Origin: Chrysomallon squamiferum
Taxonomy: Eukaryota; Mollusca; Gastropoda; Neomphalida; Peltospiridae
Length of the DNA stretch: 64,000 bases
Direction of reading: 5' to 3'
NCBI GenBank assembly: GCA_012295275.1
Contig: CM022673.1
Span: 18,715,810 to 18,779,809 of the forward strand
The notes under the pieces are model-generated. The model was given only the letters and a program-made list of their open reading frames with translations, was not told where the DNA came from and did no database searches. Positions within the stretch are counted from its first letter, which is position 1. Every line of letters begins with the position of its first letter. Shown here piece after piece: positions 54,015 through 64,000 of this stretch. The position numbers were made by a program, and so were the translations under genes.

Positions 54015-55035
54015 TATGGCCCGCGAAGTCGACAACTTGTATAAATGATCTTAAAATTGTGTCTACTTAGCGGGACAAGCTGAAATGTACCAGTGAGGAT
54101 CTGTCGATGTCCCGGGACTCATTAACTGCCGTTTTACCTGGTTTACGGTGTAAGCAGTCAAAAGGTAACAACGACATGATACTGTACCGCAGCTATTACT
54201 ACTACTACTACTAGTACTACAATTCAATTTCAGTTCAGTTTATTTATTTGACAAAGCCGGCATGACTATAAACAGAAAACAGAAAAGAATACAGTCATAA
54301 AACAGAAACACTTGTGTAATAGGTTACAGTATAAAAACACAGGAATAAAAAAATTAAACGTAAGAATTAGGATAATAAAAATATAAATATATAGTTGTTA
54401 TATATATTTTGTTACAAATTAAATTACATATTTATCAAGATTTCTTAAAGTTGTTTTTTAGTTTTTTTTTTTTTTTTTATTAAGATAAAAGATTGATTAT
54501 GTTAAAAGTAGATGGTCTTGTGTATAAATATTTGTTTAAAATTCATTATAAAATAAACATTTTGATGCAGAATGGAATTCATCTTCAAAGCCTCCACTGT
54601 CACACATACACAATGTACAAGTGCCTGTTCAATATAAGAGAAAGATAAATTTACTACCCAGAACAGTAACCTACTCCATTAATGGAAGTCTAATTACAAA
54701 TTCTACCCAGGACAGTAATCACGTAACATTCTACTTCAGGGTTCTCATCTCGTTGTTAACAAAAAAGGCGTCTCGTAACTGCAGCGCAGAACTTACGAAG
54801 TATTAGAAATGTCTACGTCCCGGTACTAAACAAAAGTGATTTGTCGACTTCCCGGGCCGACACCAAATAAATACAGTAACACATACAAACAACATCACTA
54901 TAAACACAAATTACACAATACACAACATCAAATTAAACACACAGAAATACACACTATAGTAAATTCACAGTACTGAACGTTGAAATATAAAACAAAAATG
55001 AAAAAGTTAAGAATAAAAATAAAATAAAGCGAATG
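54015..55035. other. intergenic DNA, possible retroelement relic
   Basis: The stretch 54220-54840 is less AT-rich and contains phrases (ttatttgacaaagccggcat) like ends of non-LTR elements, but I could not identify a domain. No gene is supported. Confidence 0.35.
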
Positions 55036-55099
55036 TTAATTTTTATTATTATTTTTTTTAAATATAAATGGTCATATATAATGTTATTATTTAAATGTT

Positions 55100-55655
55100 T
55101 TAGCAAATTTGACCATCACAACAGCTATTGTAAGCCGCGTCGTAAGCTTTTGTCCCACAGCAAGCTGGTGCCAGTCCCATCCTTTTCACAATAGTCCCGT
55201 AACAACACATGTCAAACGTCGAGTCATAGCCGTGAATCCCGCAACACTCTGTGTAGATGTTAGGCTTGTGAACGACGTAACCACCACAACATTTGTGATC
55301 TCTGGCGTCGTACGGCTGGAACTGACAACATCTCGGTCTTGATCCCACTCTTTCTACAACTGATCCAGCACAGCACAAACTGTATCTGACGTCGTAGACG
55401 CTTGTTCTACAGCATTTTGGCAACACGGCATTGTGACTCACAACAACGCCATTACAGCATAAATGGCCCCTTTTCTCGTAACGGACGTTACCACAGAAAG
55501 CAGTATCTAAAATGGAAATACATTAAAATACATAATAACAGAAAATAAATATATAAATAATAAATAGATATATATTAGAACTCTATTATAGTTGAAACTG
55601 AACAAACATATTTCGCTCCTAACACACAGATATACACTAACACATACAAACCCAA

Positions 55656-55688
<33 letters not shown>

Positions 55689-55897
55689 GCTTAATTTTTA
55701 ATAAAGTTTAACTATCTTCATACCGCTGTTATATTTTCTCAGTACCTGTATTTATAGAATAGTTTAATCAAAATATTTGTTTAAAGAATAGGAAATTAGC
55801 AGTCACCCCAAAATACTACTGTATTCACTTTCAACGGTTGAATCCGGTTTATGGTCAACGAGAAGAACAGAAAACACATGGGTGCTTTTGTCTCCAT
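55100..55897 (-). CDS. galaxin-like secreted di-cysteine repeat protein 3
   Basis: Body exon 55506-55100 (407 nt) encodes four CC-x13-CC-x11 periods and ends SCCDGQIC then TAA. The opening TAFCGNVRYEKRGHLCC matches the other genes. The probable first coding exon is 55897-55807 (METKAPMCFLFFSLTI...VVFW), ending in phase 1 at FWG|gtgact as in the paralogues, and preceded by an acceptor (tattttcag) near 55928. Its hydrophobic core is short, so cleavage is uncertain and Met7 could be the true start. About 165 residues. Units are well diverged (GTKAYDAAYNS, GIHGYDSTFDM), which suggests an old gene under constraint on Cys spacing and the YD motif. Confidence 0.8.
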
Positions 55898-56437
55898 TTC
55901 CTTTTCTTTATACTTTTTTTTTTCTGAAAATATACAATCAAAACATTTGCATGATTAAATGAGGAACGTAAACGATACGCCAGTTTATAAGGTTTTTATA
56001 TTTGAAAGACACAAATGCAAACAAAAGCGATTGTGATAATCATTCTAAGCCGTTTGTTTGAAAAAATCATTAATATCATTCCTGAAAGATTTCTGATCAA
56101 AATACATTTGACTTTTCATGTTCCTTTGATCCATAGATTAATTATTTCTATTTGTAAACTCTAAAAAAAAAAAAATGTAAATCTTTCCGCCCCTAACCTT
56201 CAGCTCGCTCTGACCAAACAAAAATACTTTAATTTGTGAGAATTACTGATGTCTGTCTCTCCTGTACAATTCAAACTGTTCGATATTTGTTGGTATGTGT
56301 TTTGGCTTTACTTTAATTATCTTCTTTTTTTTTTTCTTACTTTCGTCTAAATACCATATCTGATGTTGTTCTTCTTCTTCTTTTCGTTTGTTAGTATTGT
56401 GCTTGTCGTGTAAATACTAAGTATTAGAGCAGCTTAC

Positions 56438-56470
56438 CTGGTAGATGTTTTGGCAGTTTGTTTTATAAAA
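56438..56470 (-). promoter_or_regulatory. TATA box and 5' UTR exon of galaxin-like gene 3
   Basis: On the minus strand TTTTATAAAAC (56461-56471) is followed within about 25 nt by a donor (ctaccag|gtaagct) ending the exon at 56438. The very short distance from the TATA box makes the exact start uncertain. A copy of this promoter recurs at 58685-58717. Confidence 0.55.
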
Positions 56471-56933
56471 CAGAAAATGATTTCGTTAGATGCACAGAAA
56501 CGTTTACGTGGCAAAACAGATGTTCGTAATTAAAACTTCTGAAATATCCATGTCAGATGTTATAATGATTTATTTAACTGCATAAATGTCTATACATTTT
56601 TTTTTTCTGTTAATTATATAAAATATTTCGCTTTCAGTAATAAATATTTTATTGCTACACATTGTGCCACTTTCGTAAATTTCAAAAATGAACACATTAT
56701 TTGTTTTCTAAATTCAGTCCCTTTTTTATTTTTTATTTTTTTTATTTTCTAAATTTATTACAGTAGCTTTGCATTTAATTATTAACAGTGACAATTTCGT
56801 AGAAAAACTGAAATATTTTTATAATAATGTTTTTGAGGTTGTTGTTTTGTTTTGTTGGGAGGGCTTTATAGTTGCTGTCGGTAGGTTCTCTGTTTTGTTT
56901 TTTGTATGTTGTTTTCTGTATCTTTATTTCTGC

Positions 56934-56987
<54 letters not shown>

Positions 56988-57141
56988 AAACATGAATAAA
57001 ATATAATCATAAACCGAAGCAAATTTTGTTATTAATAGTTTTTATTTTCTCTAAGTAGTAAATATACTTAATAGCAGTTGATGTTTGCCAATACTGTGGT
57101 AATAATCGGAATTAAAATTTCATATCAAAACATTGATAACT

Positions 57142-58041
57142 TTAGCAGATTCTTCCATTGCACAATGACTGAAAGTAGCATCATAGACTCGAGTTCCACA
57201 GCAAGCAGCCTGCTTGTATTCCTGATCTATGAACAACGTTTCCTGCACAGCATAGGCTGAATCTGGCGTCAAATGCCCTACTTCCGCAGCAGCCTGGTTG
57301 TATTCCTGATCTATGAACAACGTTTCCTGCACAGCATAGGCTGAATCTGGCGTCAAATTCCTGCAGCAGCCTGGGCTGATCTATGAACAACGTTTCCTGC
57401 ACAGCATAGGCTGAATCTGGCGTCAAATGCCCTACTTCCGCAGCAGCCTGGTTGTATTCCTGATCTATGAACAACGTTTCCTGCACAGCATAGGCTGAAT
57501 CTGGCGTCAAATGCCCTACTTCCGCAGCAGCCTGGTTGTATTCCTGATCTAGGAACAACGTTTCCAGCACAGCATAGGCTGAATCTGGGTCAAATGAATC
57601 TATGGCACAGCATAGGCTGAATCTGGCGTCAAATGCCCTACTTCCGCAGCAGCCTGGTTGTATTCCTGATCTATGAACAACGTTTCCTGCACAGCATAGG
57701 CTGAATCTGGCGTCAAATCTTCCGCAGCAGCCTGGTTGTATTCCTGATCTATGAACAACGTTTCCTGCACAGCATAGGTGGCGTCAAAATGCCCTACTTC
57801 CACAGCAGCCTGGTTGTATTCCTGATCTAGGAACAACGTTTCCAGCACAGCATAAACTAAAATTCGGATTGTATGTTCTAAATCCGCACACAGACCCTGA
57901 AACATTAGAAATGAAAGTTAAGAAATAGTGTAAAACAGAGTTTTATTTCTGGATTAATGGTCAAATATGCAATCAATTAATTTCCCTATAGTATTAGGGA
58001 CATCTATTATTTCAGTAAATGTATAGACACTGATGTTGTTG

Positions 58042-58113
<72 letters not shown>

Positions 58114-58211
58114 GGGATAATAAAAACACATCTCACCTGACGAGTACCAAGCCGTTACGTCCTGAACAAGAAGAAAAAGTATCAAAGATAATCCAAATAT
58201 CTTCACTTCAT
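57142..58211 (-). pseudogene. decayed galaxin-like gene (copy A)
   Basis: Sister of the intact gene at 62-63 kb. The signal exon (58211-58137) has an extra five bases (tgaag) right after ATGAAG, which puts a TGA at codon 3 and leaves no in-frame ATG. The body exon (57896-57142) has many 28-residue units (RFSLCCAGNVVHRSGIQPGCC) but at least four breaks against the intact copy: near 57155 and 57205 in the last unit, and in shortened units near 57355, 57585, 57715 and 57775. The promoter and 5' UTR exon of the intact copy do not continue past 58556. Lesions in separate exons argue for a true pseudogene, though repeat mis-assembly could add to them. Confidence 0.8.
58029..58113. repeat. (ATT)n microsatellite in copy A intron
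   Basis: ATT/GTT run in the intron of the decayed copy. The same run occurs at 62898-62964 in copy B, with a different length. Confidence 0.9.
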
Positions 58212-58257
58212 CTTTTTATTTTTTCTGAATAAAGAAAATATGCAAAGTTTTATATAG

Positions 58258-58288
<31 letters not shown>

Positions 58289-58573
58289 ACACACATGTAA
58301 ATTTGTTAGTTGCAATAATTTAAAATGCATGAAATTCTTTTGGGCATGCGGATGAAAATTAGATTAATCTGAAAACAGTTAAATAATATGACAAGTTTGG
58401 GGAAAAGGCGAAAAATCATAATAAATTAAAACAGAAAGCAGTCGTAACATATGTTTTGGTTTAAAAATATAGTAATTTAATAGATGTCTTGGTAACATCT
58501 TATTACCTTTAGCAGTAGAGTAATAGACTTCGTAAAACGAAGTAACTTACCTAGTATATTTTAGTAAACTTTG

Positions 58574-58605
<32 letters not shown>

Positions 58606-59404
58606 TACTAACCTTCAGCTCGCTCTGACCAAATAAAAATACTTTAATTTGTGAGAATTAGAGCAGTATTAGAGCAGCTTACCTGGTAGATGTTTTGGCA
58701 GAGTTTGTTTTGTAAAAGGGTCATTCCGTGTCAAATCACCCAATGGGTTAAACCCGACCTGATCAAACTTGGTATACTTGTTGAATGGGATCCCATACCA
58801 CCAAATCCGTAAATTTAGCCCAATCGAACCAGTGGTTTGGGAGATATGCCCCCCCCACCCGAATTTTGAGATTTTTTGCCAAAATGGGCATGACCACCAA
58901 CTTTTGAACCCTCATATCTCAGTAACTACTGGGCCAATCTTCATAAAATTGGTATGAATGCTGGGGTACCCTGACATTTTGACCTTTGTTATGACCTTGA
59001 AATTGACCTTGTGGATCACGTGACCTTGAGATAATATTTCTTGAAATTTAATCTCCCATACAACTAAAACATACAAAAGTTTCAGAGGTGTAATATTGTT
59101 TTGTTTAGCCACAATATAGATTTAAAAACGCATACCTGCACGGATGATTGATACAATGCATTACAATGTACATTTTCTACATGTATAGACTTCTCTGAGA
59201 CCAAAAACTCATTTCTGGAGTCAAAATCCGCCTGACATGTCTGAAGGAATTCCTGAAGGATATGAAAACATGTTCTACACAATCAGGCCCAAAGGGTTAA
59301 CAGGACGTGTGGCTTCAGGCATGTCAGGAACTCCTTGAACTCCCCCTGGTGAAATCCCCATTGAGCACATGGCAATTATATTACTATTATAACTCCCTTT
59401 AGAC

Positions 59405-59900
59405 TCCTACTACTACTACTACTACCACCACCACCACAGGTATTACTTCTATCACCACCAGTACCTCTACCATTACTACTGTTACTAATGGTGCTATTAC
59501 TACTTTTATTATTAGAATAACTACTACCGTCACTATTGATACCGTTGTTATCATAAATACTGTTACTACCTCTACTACTACTAACATCACCATTATATCA
59601 ACAACTACTACAATAGCTATTTCTTATTTTGCTACTTCTATTACTAGCAACTATAATTAATCCTACCACTTGTTCTAATACTACTAATTATACTAACACT
59701 CATTCTACATTACTATTATATCTCCTACTACCTACTGCCACAACTACTACATCTATGAGACTACCTTGATGAATTCTACTGCTACTTGTAATAATAATAG
59801 TACTACTACTAGAATGCAAATACTTCTACAACTACAACCTTTATTATTATTAATTCAACTACTATTATGTGTAATATAAGAATAGTGGTACATTTACTAG
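59405..59900. repeat. ACT/ACC-rich trinucleotide block
   Basis: Imperfect CTACTA/ACCACC-type repeats inside the transposon; no coding meaning. Confidence 0.85.
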
Positions 59901-59998
59901 TACTATGACTGCTATATTTTAAAATAATACAGTGATTATGCCTGAGATAAAACTAGTCTTGAGATCAATTCAATTCACTGCGCTAATTCGCGACACTA

Positions 59999-60196
59999 AT
60001 GGTTGTGCTGGATAAAAATAAGAACAATTTTGTTAACCTGTGCCATCCAGAAGAGGACTTTGGGCTGCAAGGTGAATGGAACTTTTTGCGACAAGCCATA
60101 GCAAAAGTGCCTGTGATTGAACTGGGAGATGGTGAAGAGGTTGCTGACAAAGGCCAGTTTGCAGTGTTCCTAAACAGACCCAATCCTGACCAGTGA
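59999..60196 (+). pseudogene. coding-like fragment inside transposon
   Basis: A 65-codon frame reading MVVLDKNKNNFVNLCHPEED and later AKVPVIELGDGEEVADKGQF, with base composition and codon use unlike the AT-rich surroundings. Further coding-like text continues after the stop to about 60420 in broken frames. It may be a remnant of a transposon protein or a captured host exon. No family is recognised. Confidence 0.4.
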
Positions 60197-60947
60197 GGCT
60201 ATTATGGTCTTCTGCATCAAGAGTATTCCAGGAATTCATTTTTTCAACATCACACCAGAACGCATAGCAAAGCATGAGCTGGAACTATAAGGCAGGTTTC
60301 AAGTGGCCAAAACAGTTAGTTCCAGTGTCTAAGTCAAAGGTGTATGCCAACAAGCTGAGCCTGCAGAGTGACCCACCTAAACTTCGTTTCATGCATCCTC
60401 GCGGATAATTCTTCATTCGTTTCATGCATCCTCGCGGACCTTCTAAGTTATTTCATGGCCAAACAAAGACACATGTTGGATTAGTGAATGGGACATCTTC
60501 TGTGTCATTGATACACCTTCTATTGCATCTTCTCGACGGATGTACTCTCCGCATAAAAAGGATGGTGATAGAATTGCAAGACTATGGGGGAAGTGGGTGA
60601 CTGAATGACTCTGTGACTGCTGAACTGGTGAGAAGGCAATAAGGGAAAATAGTTTCATATCATATGATCATAGCATGTAGGCCTATGATGTATTATTTGG
60701 TGATCAAGGGAATTGGTGATTCCTAGCATCAGGAATTGGTCATTGAGGTTTGAGCTAATCAGATGTTAATGGCAGAAAAGGTGATATTTTCATGGACATG
60801 CATTTTCAAAATCTCTATTGTGGCTAAACAAAAAATATTACACCTCGGAAACTTTTATACGTTCTAGTGGGAGATTAAATTTCAAGAAAGGTTATTTGAG
60901 CATAAGCATAAGCTAGAAATTTTTACAATTTGAAAAAATAATTCAAA

Positions 60948-61158
60948 GTCACGTGATCCACAAGGTCAATTTCAAGGTCATAACAAAGGTAAAAGTCAAG
61001 GTCACGTGATCCACAATGTCAATTTCAAGGTCATAACAAAGGTAAAAGTCAAGGTCACGTGATCCACAAGGTCAATTTCAAGGACATATCAAAGGTTAAA
61101 ATGTCAAGGTCACGTGATCCACAAGGTCAGTTTCAAGGTCATAACAAATGTCAAAATG
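60948..61158. repeat. about 53-bp tandem repeats with TCAAGGTCA and CACGTG
   Basis: About four copies. Each holds gtcaaggtcacgtgatccac and a second tttcaaggtcataacaaagg. Located in the right terminal arm; the left arm has a single copy in inverse orientation. Confidence 0.9.
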
Positions 61159-61941
61159 TCAGGGTACCCCAGCATTCTCCAGACTGAACAATAATGGCAG
61201 ATTTGGAAATCTTGTGATATTGCCTTTTCAACAATGCCAGTTTTATGAAGACTGGCCCAAGCGTTCCTGAGATATGAGGGTTCAAAGGTTGGTGGTAACA
61301 CCGATTTTGGCCAAAAATCTCAAAATTCGGAGGGCCATATCTCCCACACCACTGGTCCGACTGGCCTAAAATTTTTGATTTGGTGCTGTGTGATCCCACT
61401 CAACAAGTATACCAAGTTTCATAAAAATCTGAGACGGTCGGGTTTAAAATTGTTTTGTTTTTTTGGTGGGGGGGGTGATTGGACACGGAATGACCCAAAA
61501 CAAAAAATGATTTCGTTAGATGCACACAGACGTTTACGTAGCAAAACAGACGTTCGTGATTAAAACTTCTGAAATAGCCATGTCAGATGTTATAATGTTT
61601 AACTGCATAAATGGAAATCTCATTTTTCTTCTGTTAATTATATAAAATATTTCGCTTTCAGTAATAAATATTTTATTGCTACATGTTGTGCCACTTTCTT
61701 AAATTTCAAAAATGAACACATTATTTGTTTTATCAATTCAGTAATTTTTTTTTTTTTTTTTTTTTTGTTCTAAATTTATTACAGTAGCTTTGCAATTAAT
61801 TATTAACAGTGACAATTTAGAAGAAAAACTGAAATATTTTTATAATAATGTTTTTGAGATTGTTGTTTTGTTTTGTTGGGAGGGCTTTATAGTAGCTGTC
61901 GGTAGGTTCTTATTTGTTTTTGTTTGTGCTTGTTTATTGTT

Positions 61942-61983
<42 letters not shown>

Positions 61984-62186
61984 CTTTCTGTTGTTTTCTG
62001 TATTTTTGTTTCTGCTTTCATTATTATTTTTAAAGATATGAATAAAAAAATCATAAACCGAAGCAAATTTTGTTATTAATAGTTTTTTATTTTCTCTCAG
62101 TAGTAAATATACTTAACAGTAGTTGATGTCTGACAATATTGTGGTAATAATCGGAATTAAAATTTTATTTGAAAACATTGATAACT

Positions 62187-62904
62187 TTAGCAGATTCTTC
62201 CATTGCAGCAGTGATTGAAAGTAGCATCATAGACTCGAGTTCCACAGCAAGCAGGCCGTATTCCTGATCTAGGAACAATGTTTCCAGCACAGCATAGGCT
62301 GAATCTGGCGTCAAATGCCCTACTTCCGCAGCAGCCTGGTTGTATTCCTGATCTATGAACAACGTTTCCTGCACAGCATAGGCTGAATCTGGCGTCAAAT
62401 GCCCTACTTCCGCAGCAGCCTGGTTGTATTCCTGATCTATAAACAATGTTTCCAGCACAGCATAGGCTGAATCTGGCGTCAAATGCCCTACTTCCGCAGC
62501 AGCCTGGTTGTATTCCTGATCTATGAACAATGTTTCCAGCACAGCATAGGCTGAATCTGGCGTCAAATGCCCTACTTCCACAGCAGCCTGGTTGTATTCC
62601 TGATCTATGAACAATGTTTCCAGCACAGCATAGGCTGAATCTGGCGTCAAATGCCCTACTTCCACAGCAGCCTGGTTGTATTCCTGATCTAGGAACAACG
62701 TTTCCAGCACAGCATAAACTAAAATTCGGATTGTATGTTCTAAATCCGCATACAGACCCTGAAACATTAGAAATGAAAGTTAAGAAATAGTGTAAAACAG
62801 AGTTTTATTTCTGGATTAATGGTCAAATATGCAATCAGTTTAATTTCCCTATAGTATTAGGGACATCTATTATTTCAGTAAATGTATAGACACTGATGTT
62901 GTTG

Positions 62905-62964
<60 letters not shown>

Positions 62965-63057
62965 GGGATAATAAAAACACATCTCACCTGACGAGTACCA
63001 AGCCGTTACGTCCTGAACAAGAAGAAAAAGTATCAAAGATAATCCAAATATCTTCAT
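62187..63057 (-). CDS. galaxin-like secreted di-cysteine repeat protein 4
   Basis: Exon 1 (63057-62988) encodes the signal peptide MKIFGLSLILFLLVQDVTA and WYSS. Exon 2 (62758-62187, 572 nt) joins in phase 1. About 213 residues. The body opens GSVCGFRTYNPNFSLCC, has six 28-residue periods of CCAGNVVHRSGIQPG and CCGSRAFDARFSL, and ends HCCNGRIC then TAA. The frame is fully open. Note that another frame of the same strand (reading LTPDSAYAVQETLF) is also open across the array but lacks cysteines and is a shadow. Internal units are nearly identical, so the array was spread recently. The gene sits in duplicated segment B and its sister at 57-58 kb is broken. Role as a secreted disulfide-rich matrix protein is inferred. 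Confidence 0.9.
62205..62700 (-). repeat. 84-bp coding tandem array
   Basis: Six units of 84 bp in the body exon of galaxin-like gene 4, with only scattered base changes. The decayed array at 57190-57850 is built of the same unit. Confidence 0.93.
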
Positions 63058-63101
63058 CTTTTTATTTTTTCTGAATAAAGAAAATATGCAAAGTTTTATA
63101 T

Positions 63102-63142
<41 letters not shown>

Positions 63143-63404
63143 ACACACATCACACATGTAAATTTGTTAGTTGCAATAATTTAAAATGCATGAAATTCTT
63201 TTGGGCATGCGGATGAAAACAGATTAATCTGAAAACAGTTAAATAATATGACAAGTTTGGGAAAAAGGCGAAAAATCATAATAAATTAAAACAGAAAGCA
63301 GTCGTAACATATGTTTTGGTTTAAAAATATAGTAATTTAATAGATGTCTTGGTAACATCTTACTACGTTTAGCAGTAGAGTAATAGACTTCGTAAAACGA
63401 AGTA

Positions 63405-63494
63405 ACTTACCTAGCGACACCTGGAAAAAACACAGTTCCTACGGTTTTGAAAAGAAGAATGAGAAATCGAAGAGCTGTCAGACTTTTATGTGTG
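63405..63494 (-). promoter_or_regulatory. promoter and 5' UTR exon of galaxin-like gene 4
   Basis: On the minus strand CATAAAAGTC near 63488 is followed about 75 nt later by a donor (gtcgctag|gtaagt) near 63411. The matching acceptor (ctttattcag) lies about 15 nt before the ATG. The duplicated copy A keeps the donor but nothing upstream of it. Confidence 0.5.
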
Positions 63495-63499
63495 TTGGA

Positions 63500-63763
63500 T
63501 CGCCTTCGTGGCACAGCCAGGTGTGTGAGTTTTTACCTTGAGATTTGACACACCTCTGTTTTCAGTTAATTTAAAAGTAAATGTTTATCACAGATGTTCA
63601 GCTTGAATCATATCTTTTGATGAAACGTTTCTCAAGTATATCAAGTTCATAGAGGTGTCATCCAGTCTTGTTAAAAATATTCATAAATTAAACTTATAAT
63701 ATTATGTATAGAATGAAAGTAGATGAAATAATTTTACAGCGAATTGTTTTCATGAATACTAAG

Positions 63764-63801
<38 letters not shown>

Positions 63802-64000
63802 GAACTTATATTATAAACATTAATGTGGGATTTTAACATACTGCATGCTCTCGTCTTAGTACTCTCTGGTTTAACACTCTGAGGATCACCACCAGACTTC
63901 AGATTATCAAATCAGTCGTTAAATGAAAGGCAACAGAGATCCCAAGAATTCAACTGGTTCCCAGAATCAGTGGACTTAATATTCTGTTGGTATTTGAATA
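63500..64000. other. intergenic DNA at window end
   Basis: No gene is seen. A CA run lies at about 63769-63800. Confidence 0.6.

Larger units (their letters stand above)
56197..58556. repeat. tandem duplicated segment, copy A
   Basis: About 2.36 kb whose parts recur in order in copy B (58608-63414): the ttcagctcgctctgaccaaa start, the gene-3-type promoter, the ATT runs and a galaxin-like gene. It ends exactly at the donor sequence cgaagtaacttacctag. Confidence 0.85.
58718..61496. mobile_element. 2.78-kb DNA transposon with long terminal inverted repeats
   Basis: Ends read GGGTCATTCCGTGTC on the left and its complement on the right. Inverted arms extend about 400 bp on the left (to about 59120) and about 680 bp on the right (from about 60815), the right arm being longer through a 53-bp tandem expansion. 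Both sides are flanked by AAAA. The unfilled site in copy A (ttttataaaacagaaaatg) carries a single AAAA, so a 4-bp target duplication is shown directly. The middle has CTA/ACC repeats and a coding-like piece at 59999-60196, with no transposase visible. The element looks non-autonomous. The superfamily is not recognised. Confidence 0.88.
58608..63414. repeat. tandem duplicated segment, copy B (split by transposon)
   Basis: Second copy of the segment at 56197-58556, near-identical over long stretches (for example 61501-62160 versus 56470-57130). It is interrupted by the 2779-bp element at 58718-61496 and lacks part of the upstream portion. Confidence 0.85.

Noticed and set aside
57120-57905. 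Frames reading LTPDSAYAVQETLFIDQEYN
   Set aside because: Shadow frame of the galaxin-like repeat in the decayed copy; it lacks cysteines and does not fit the splice phase.

Overview
The window is eukaryotic nuclear DNA. It is very AT-rich, dense in microsatellites (long GA/TC, GT, ATT and ATAC runs), and its genes are split by GT-AG introns with TATA boxes and AATAAA signals. Gene content points to a lophotrochozoan. There is a calcitonin/DH31-type class B GPCR whose ectodomain has the CCxxALxCC motif remembered from protostome relatives, a cluster of galaxin-like di-cysteine secreted proteins, and two near-pure Gly/His secreted proteins. Gly/His proteins of this kind are best known from polychaete jaws (Glycera and Nereis), so an errant annelid is my first guess and a mollusc my second. 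The species cannot be settled from the sequence alone.

Layout. 1.3-4.5 kb (+): a three-exon secreted prepropeptide of 61 residues that ends, after a Lys-Arg site, in four consecutive cysteines plus Val-Phe. 5.8-21.1 kb (-): a class B GPCR rebuilt from twelve exons whose reading phases all agree, including a 21-nt micro-exon and the 42-nt TM7 exon. 21.3-35.9 kb: mostly repeats, one strong TATA box and a few small ORFs. 35.9-37.1 kb and 43.5-44.5 kb (+): two paralogous Gly/His-rich secreted protein genes. The second carries a one-base frame break in a G run, and a relic third copy lies near 47.5 kb. 38.9-39.65 kb: a decayed Tigger/pogo transposon. 40.3-40.8 kb (+): a Met-Gly (myristoylation-type) protein with tandem ten-residue repeats that carry RRAS sites.

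49.7-63.5 kb: a galaxin-like gene cluster. Two genes are on the plus strand (50 and 53 kb). On the minus strand there are two intact genes (55 and 62-63 kb) and one decayed copy (57-58 kb). All share one plan: a TATA-driven 5' UTR exon, a short signal-peptide exon ending in phase 1, and one body exon of 28-residue repeats with CC-x13-CC-x11 spacing. The 57 and 62 kb copies come from a tandem segment duplication. The second segment was then hit by a 2.78-kb transposon with long terminal inverted repeats rich in TCAAGGTCA and CACGTG motifs.

The Gly/His genes, the galaxin-like genes and the peptide gene share compact TATA promoters and the signal-exon/phase-1 plan. This suggests secreted, perhaps matrix-forming, products made at high level in secretory cells; that is inference. 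The GPCR is a separate signalling gene.
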